NCBI GenBank assembly: GCA_964605095.1
Contig: CAZSBS010000229.1
Span: 1 to 7,882, forward strand
DNA from: JAUWQU01 sp964605095
GTDB lineage: Bacteria > Planctomycetota > Phycisphaerae > SM23-33
Direction of reading: 5' to 3'
Length of the DNA stretch: 7,882 nucleotides
Part shown: positions 5,890 through 7,882 of the stretch, one piece after another
Layout: each line of letters opens with the position of its first letter
Numbering within the stretch: position 1 is the first letter of the stretch
Position numbers and translations under genes: made by a program
Notes under the pieces: model-generated
Seen by the model: only the letters and a program-made list of their open reading frames with translations
What the model was told of the DNA's origin: nothing
Database searches by the model: none

Positions 5890-6966
5890 TCAGGCCGCCA
5901 GCCGCACCGAGATCTCGAGGACCGGCAATCGCGGGTCGTCGCGATAGTGCCTTCGGCGGACCTCGATCTGCAGCTGGAGTTGGTCCCGTGTCCTGAGCGG
6001 AATGGGCTCCGGAAGAACACGGCCCTCCCATGCCTCTTGGGGTGTCCGTCCATACAAGGCGCTGTGCGCGCGATGCTCGTTGAACCAAGCCCCAAACTGG
6101 TCGAGCCGACGTTGGATCCCTCTCTGCGTGAGGCCCGTAAGCACCAGCCGCCACCATATGCGAAACGTCCGGAATGCGCGTTCCAGCTTGCCGTTCAAGT
6201 AAGGCGCTCGGACCCTTCCCTGAACCGCGATGATGCCTGTCTTCTTCTTTACGCAACGGAACTGCCGTCGGAACTGCGTGCCATGGTCGGTGATAACGAA
6301 CCGGGGCTTGCCGAACGTCTTCGCCGTGCGGCGCACCAGGGCAGCCATCTCGCGTGCTCGTGGCGTGCGGTTGTAGACACGCAGACACAGCAGCCGTCGG
6401 GAGAAGCCATCCAGGATCACTGCCACGCTGAAACGCAGCCAGAGAATCTGCACAGACAGCAGGTCGATGTGCCAGACCCGGTTGATCCACTTGGGCCTGA
6501 GCAGGTGATACGGCTTCTTGCCCATCGGCAGAGCCATCGCTGGTCTGGCCGGCCGACTTGGCTGTCCGGGCCTGGGCTCTCGAAGCACCCGCTGTACCGT
6601 GCTGCGGCTGATCTGGACGCTGGCCCGGAGCATCTGCCGCGCTATTGAACGTGTGCCGAACTCCGGTTCCGGGCAAAGCCGCCGCAGCTCGTGGACTGCC
6701 CAGCGAACCGCATCGTCGATCCGGTTCCAGACCACGGCTCCATGCAGCAGGCTCGGACGGCCCTTTCCCTCAGCAGCCTTGATCCACGCGCGAACCGTGT
6801 TGCGATGCAGCACGAAGTGCTTTGCGGTTTTCTTGATGCTCCATCCTCGCAGTCGCCGGAGCTGCAAGATAGCCAGCCGCGCCCGGGCCAGCTGATAGGC
6901 TTGGCTCAAGATGATGGCCATGGAATCGACCAGACGAAGCACAGTGGCGGACGAAAGCAGGGACAT
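5890..6966 (-). CDS. IS transposase, HTH plus DDE integrase core
   Basis: A 358-residue transposase that cuts and joins the element's ends. An N-terminal helix-turn-helix (about residues 38-65, RGWSIKKTAKHFVLHRNTVRAWIK) is followed by a second DNA-binding region (about 85-130) and an rve-type catalytic core. The likely acidic triad is D168 (WHIDLL), D227 (ITDHGTQF) and E262 (YLNGKLERAF), with 34 residues between the last two. The C-terminal part keeps NEHRAHSALYGRTPQEAW, typical of this superfamily. The start at 6966 was preferred to the ATG at 6981 because GGAGGT lies 4 bases before it and a predicted promoter would start transcription near 6990. The frame is uninterrupted and all three acidic residues are present, so the enzyme may be active. 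Confidence 0.92.
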   Translation of the reverse strand: MSLLSSATVLRLVDSMAIILSQAYQLARARLAILQLRRLRGWSIKKTAKHFVLHRNTVRAWIKAAEGKGRPSLLHGAVVWNRIDDAVRWAVHELRRLCPEPEFGTRSIARQMLRASVQISRSTVQRVLREPRPGQPSRPARPAMALPMGKKPYHLLRPKWINRVWHIDLLSVQILWLRFSVAVILDGFSRRLLCLRVYNRTPRAREMAALVRRTAKTFGKPRFVITDHGTQFRRQFRCVKKKTGIIAVQGRVRAPYLNGKLERAFRTFRIWWRLVLTGLTQRGIQRRLDQFGAWFNEHRAHSALYGRTPQEAWEGRVLPEPIPLRTRDQLQLQIEVRRRHYRDDPRLPVLEISVRLAA

Positions 6967-6996
6967 TCCGACCTCCATCATTACGAACAGGCCGGG

Positions 6997-7025
6997 ATGA
7001 TAACGGATCCGTCCGCCATGCTCAA
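6997..7025 (-). promoter_or_regulatory. Predicted transposase promoter
   Basis: TTGAGC (7025-7020) and TATCAT (7002-6997) are spaced by 17 bases on the minus strand, reading into the transposase gene. The -10 matches 5 of 6 consensus bases and the -35 matches 4. Confidence 0.5.
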
Positions 7026-7087
7026 GGTCATCGCAACAACCGCACCAAAAAGAAGTTCCAGATGCTGAGCAGCCTGTGCACGATCCG

Positions 7088-7100
7088 CTGGGCCACTACA
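7088..7100 (-). repeat. Right terminal inverted repeat of the IS
   Basis: CTGGGCCACTACA on the plus strand, the exact reverse complement of the left repeat. This is the end nearest the transposase start and also nearest the FAAL gene. Confidence 0.85.
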
Positions 7101-7107
7101 GGCGCAA

Positions 7108-7119
7108 CCGAATATTCGG
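7108..7119. repeat. 12-bp perfect palindrome next to the IS right end
   Basis: CCGAATATTCGG is a perfect palindrome beginning 7 bases outside the IS right end, upstream of the FAAL promoter. It could be a regulator site or part of the sequence the element entered; no factor can be assigned. Confidence 0.35.
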
Positions 7120-7127
7120 ACCATACG

Positions 7128-7145
7128 GGATGTACAGGGACATCC
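7128..7145. promoter_or_regulatory. Inverted repeat upstream of the FAAL promoter, possible operator
   Basis: GGATGT-N6-ACATCC has perfect 6-bp arms. It lies about 47 bases upstream of the predicted -35 of the FAAL gene, a place where activators commonly bind. The factor is unknown. Confidence 0.35.
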
Positions 7146-7191
7146 ATTCTACGGCAATTCTGCCTATTATTAACCTGGAGACGAGGAAGGC

Positions 7192-7220
7192 TTGAACTGA
7201 CGACGGAGTCGACAGATAAT
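7192..7220 (+). promoter_or_regulatory. Predicted FAAL promoter
   Basis: TTGAAC (7192-7197) and GATAAT (7215-7220) are separated by exactly 17 bases, matching 4 of 6 and 5 of 6 consensus bases. Transcription would begin near 7227, giving a leader of about 50 bases that contains a hairpin. It lies outside the IS, so expression does not need an IS-borne promoter. Confidence 0.5.
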
Positions 7221-7231
7221 CAAGAATCAGA

Positions 7232-7252
7232 GGCCCACGATTGTCGTAGGCC
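7232..7252 (+). promoter_or_regulatory. Leader hairpin before the FAAL start
   Basis: GGCCCACGA-TTG-TCGTAGGCC forms a 9-bp stem with one mismatch and a 3-base loop, ending 25 bases before the ATG. It falls inside the predicted leader. No T run follows, so it is not a terminator by itself; a role in mRNA stability or protein binding is possible. Confidence 0.4.
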
Positions 7253-7277
7253 AAAGTCGTATGGGAAATCTACGTCG

Positions 7278-7882
7278 ATGCCGATTTGCGCCCCAAACCG
7301 CGTTGGTCCACATCAGGTTCCAGGCAATCTGGTCCGCGCGCTGCGCCGCCACGCTGACCAACGCCCGGATCGGCCTGCATTCGTGCATCTCGACGACGAC
7401 TCATCCGATCACCCCAGCTTCACGTATGCCCAGTTGGATCGACGAGCCCGAGCCATCGCGGGTCGCTTGCAGGACATGGGCTTTGCCGGACAGCGCGTGC
7501 TGCTGGTCTATCCGCCTGGCCTCGACTTCGTCACGGCTTTTTGGGGCTGCATGTACGCCGGTTGCGTAGCAGTGCCAACGTCCCCGCCGCATCGCCACCG
7601 CATGGGCGATCGCTTCCAGGCCATCATAGCCGATAGCGGGGCCCGCGTTGTCCTGAGCACCGCCTCTGCCGCAGCTCAACTCCGGGTCATGGCCGAGGCG
7701 GAAGACAGTGGCCAGGCGGCCACTTCTTCCCGGATCCCGTGGCTCGCCACCGACGAGATCCCCGACGTCCTGGCCGATCTCTGGAACGAGCCGGCCATCG
7801 CCGCCGACGCGCTGGCCATGCTCCAGTACACCTCCGGCTCGACCAGCCAGCCCAAGGGCGTCATGCTCACCCACGCGAACCT
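7278..7882 (+). CDS. Fatty acyl-AMP ligase (FAAL)-type adenylating enzyme, N-terminal part (runs off right edge)
   Basis: The first 201 codons of an ANL-superfamily enzyme that activates a carboxylic acid, most likely a fatty acid, as acyl-AMP. The order of motifs is as in FAALs: NLVRALRRHADQRPDRPAF (17-35), FTYAQLDRRARAIAGRL (48-64), VLLVYPPGLDFVTAFWGCMY (74-93), AGCVAVPTSPPHRHRM (94-109), and the ATP-binding loop YTSGSTSQPKGVMLTHANL from residue 184. The YPPGLDF and AVPTSPP segments favour FAAL over ordinary acyl-CoA ligases, but the diagnostic FAAL insertion lies beyond the window. ATG 7278 is the first start codon in frame downstream of the predicted promoter and gives the family's usual N-terminus, though the frame stays open back into the IS. 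No strong ribosome site is visible (GGGAAA about 12 bases upstream). FAALs normally feed acyl chains to an acyl carrier protein of a PKS or NRPS, so such genes or fused domains may follow. Confidence 0.85.
   Translation, partial: MPICAPNRVGPHQVPGNLVRALRRHADQRPDRPAFVHLDDDSSDHPSFTYAQLDRRARAIAGRLQDMGFAGQRVLLVYPPGLDFVTAFWGCMYAGCVAVPTSPPHRHRMGDRFQAIIADSGARVVLSTASAAAQLRVMAEAEDSGQAATSSRIPWLATDEIPDVLADLWNEPAIAADALAMLQYTSGSTSQPKGVMLTHAN

Larger units (their letters stand above)
5701..7100 (-). mobile_element. Complete insertion sequence with DDE transposase, about 1.4 kb
   Basis: The element is bounded by inverted repeats beginning TGTAGTGGCCCAG: 13 perfect bases at each end, with weaker similarity continuing inward to about 27 bases once small gaps are allowed. 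It holds one transposase gene, with about 176 bases of non-coding DNA between its stop and the left end. A 5'-TGT end and an rve-type transposase are compatible with the IS481/IS3 group; I cannot place it more precisely. No target duplication is visible: the flanks read CGCCTG on the left and GGCGCA on the right. The flanks show some inverted similarity (CGGT...GCC), so the true ends could lie several bases further out. It sits between the GntR operon promoter and the divergent FAAL gene. Confidence 0.85.

Noticed and set aside
5774..6676. A 300-codon minus-strand frame overlapping the transposase
   Set aside because: It is a shifted frame inside the transposase gene, with low-complexity Arg/Pro/Ala/Ser composition and no motif; the DDE triad and HTH are in the other frame.
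7165..7170. TATTAT as the FAAL -10
   Set aside because: No acceptable -35 lies 16-18 bases upstream; the TTGAAC/GATAAT pair nearer the gene is better.
7401..7874. A 157-codon minus-strand frame opposite the FAAL gene
   Set aside because: Its Gly/Arg-rich sequence has no domain, and the plus strand encodes clear FAAL motifs through the same interval.
1..7882. CRISPR arrays, tRNA or rRNA genes, toxin-antitoxin pairs
   Set aside because: I saw no regularly spaced direct repeats, no tRNA cloverleaf or rRNA-like stretches, and no toxin-antitoxin-like gene pair.

Overview
The window is GC-rich and densely coded. It comes from a bacterium whose gene content suggests a Planctomycetota-like lineage or another large-genome environmental group: a BlaI/BlaR1 pair, a GntR(YtrA)-type ABC operon carrying a very large membrane/HEAT-repeat protein, an IS element, and an acyl-AMP ligase typical of lipopeptide or polyketide loci. 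This taxonomic guess is an inference from gene style only.

Layout, left to right. (1) 1-940, minus strand: a blaI-like repressor followed after 2 bases by a blaR1/mecR1-like sensor that runs off the left edge. The blaI promoter (about 1005-1032) is covered or flanked by two AT-rich dyads, which are probable BlaI operators. (2) 1029-5596, minus strand: one tight operon in the order GntR regulator, ABC ATPase, six-TM permease, 843-residue four-TM protein with a PEGA-like segment and C-terminal HEAT-like repeats, then a possible 29-codon ORF. Every junction is a 4-base ATGA overlap, so the genes look translationally coupled. The operon has a good sigma70-type promoter (TTGACG, 17 bases, TATGAT) with a TGTAT-N8-ATACA dyad over the -10, as expected for autoregulation by the GntR protein. 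No terminator is visible before blaI, so read-through into blaI/blaR1 is possible. (3) 5701-7100: a complete 1.4-kb DDE insertion sequence with 13-bp perfect terminal inverted repeats, inserted about 50 bases upstream of the operon's -35. (4) 7101-7882, plus strand: a leader with palindromes, a plausible promoter and a hairpin, then the first 201 codons of a fatty acyl-AMP ligase (FAAL)-type adenylating enzyme that runs off the right edge.

Working together: the GntR/ABC operon and BlaI/BlaR1 belong to families used for sensing and answering cell-envelope stress, so the left two thirds may be an envelope-response module. The large membrane/HEAT protein is the least explained part. The FAAL gene is divergent from the operon, with the IS between them, and probably begins a separate lipid-activating biosynthetic locus outside the window.
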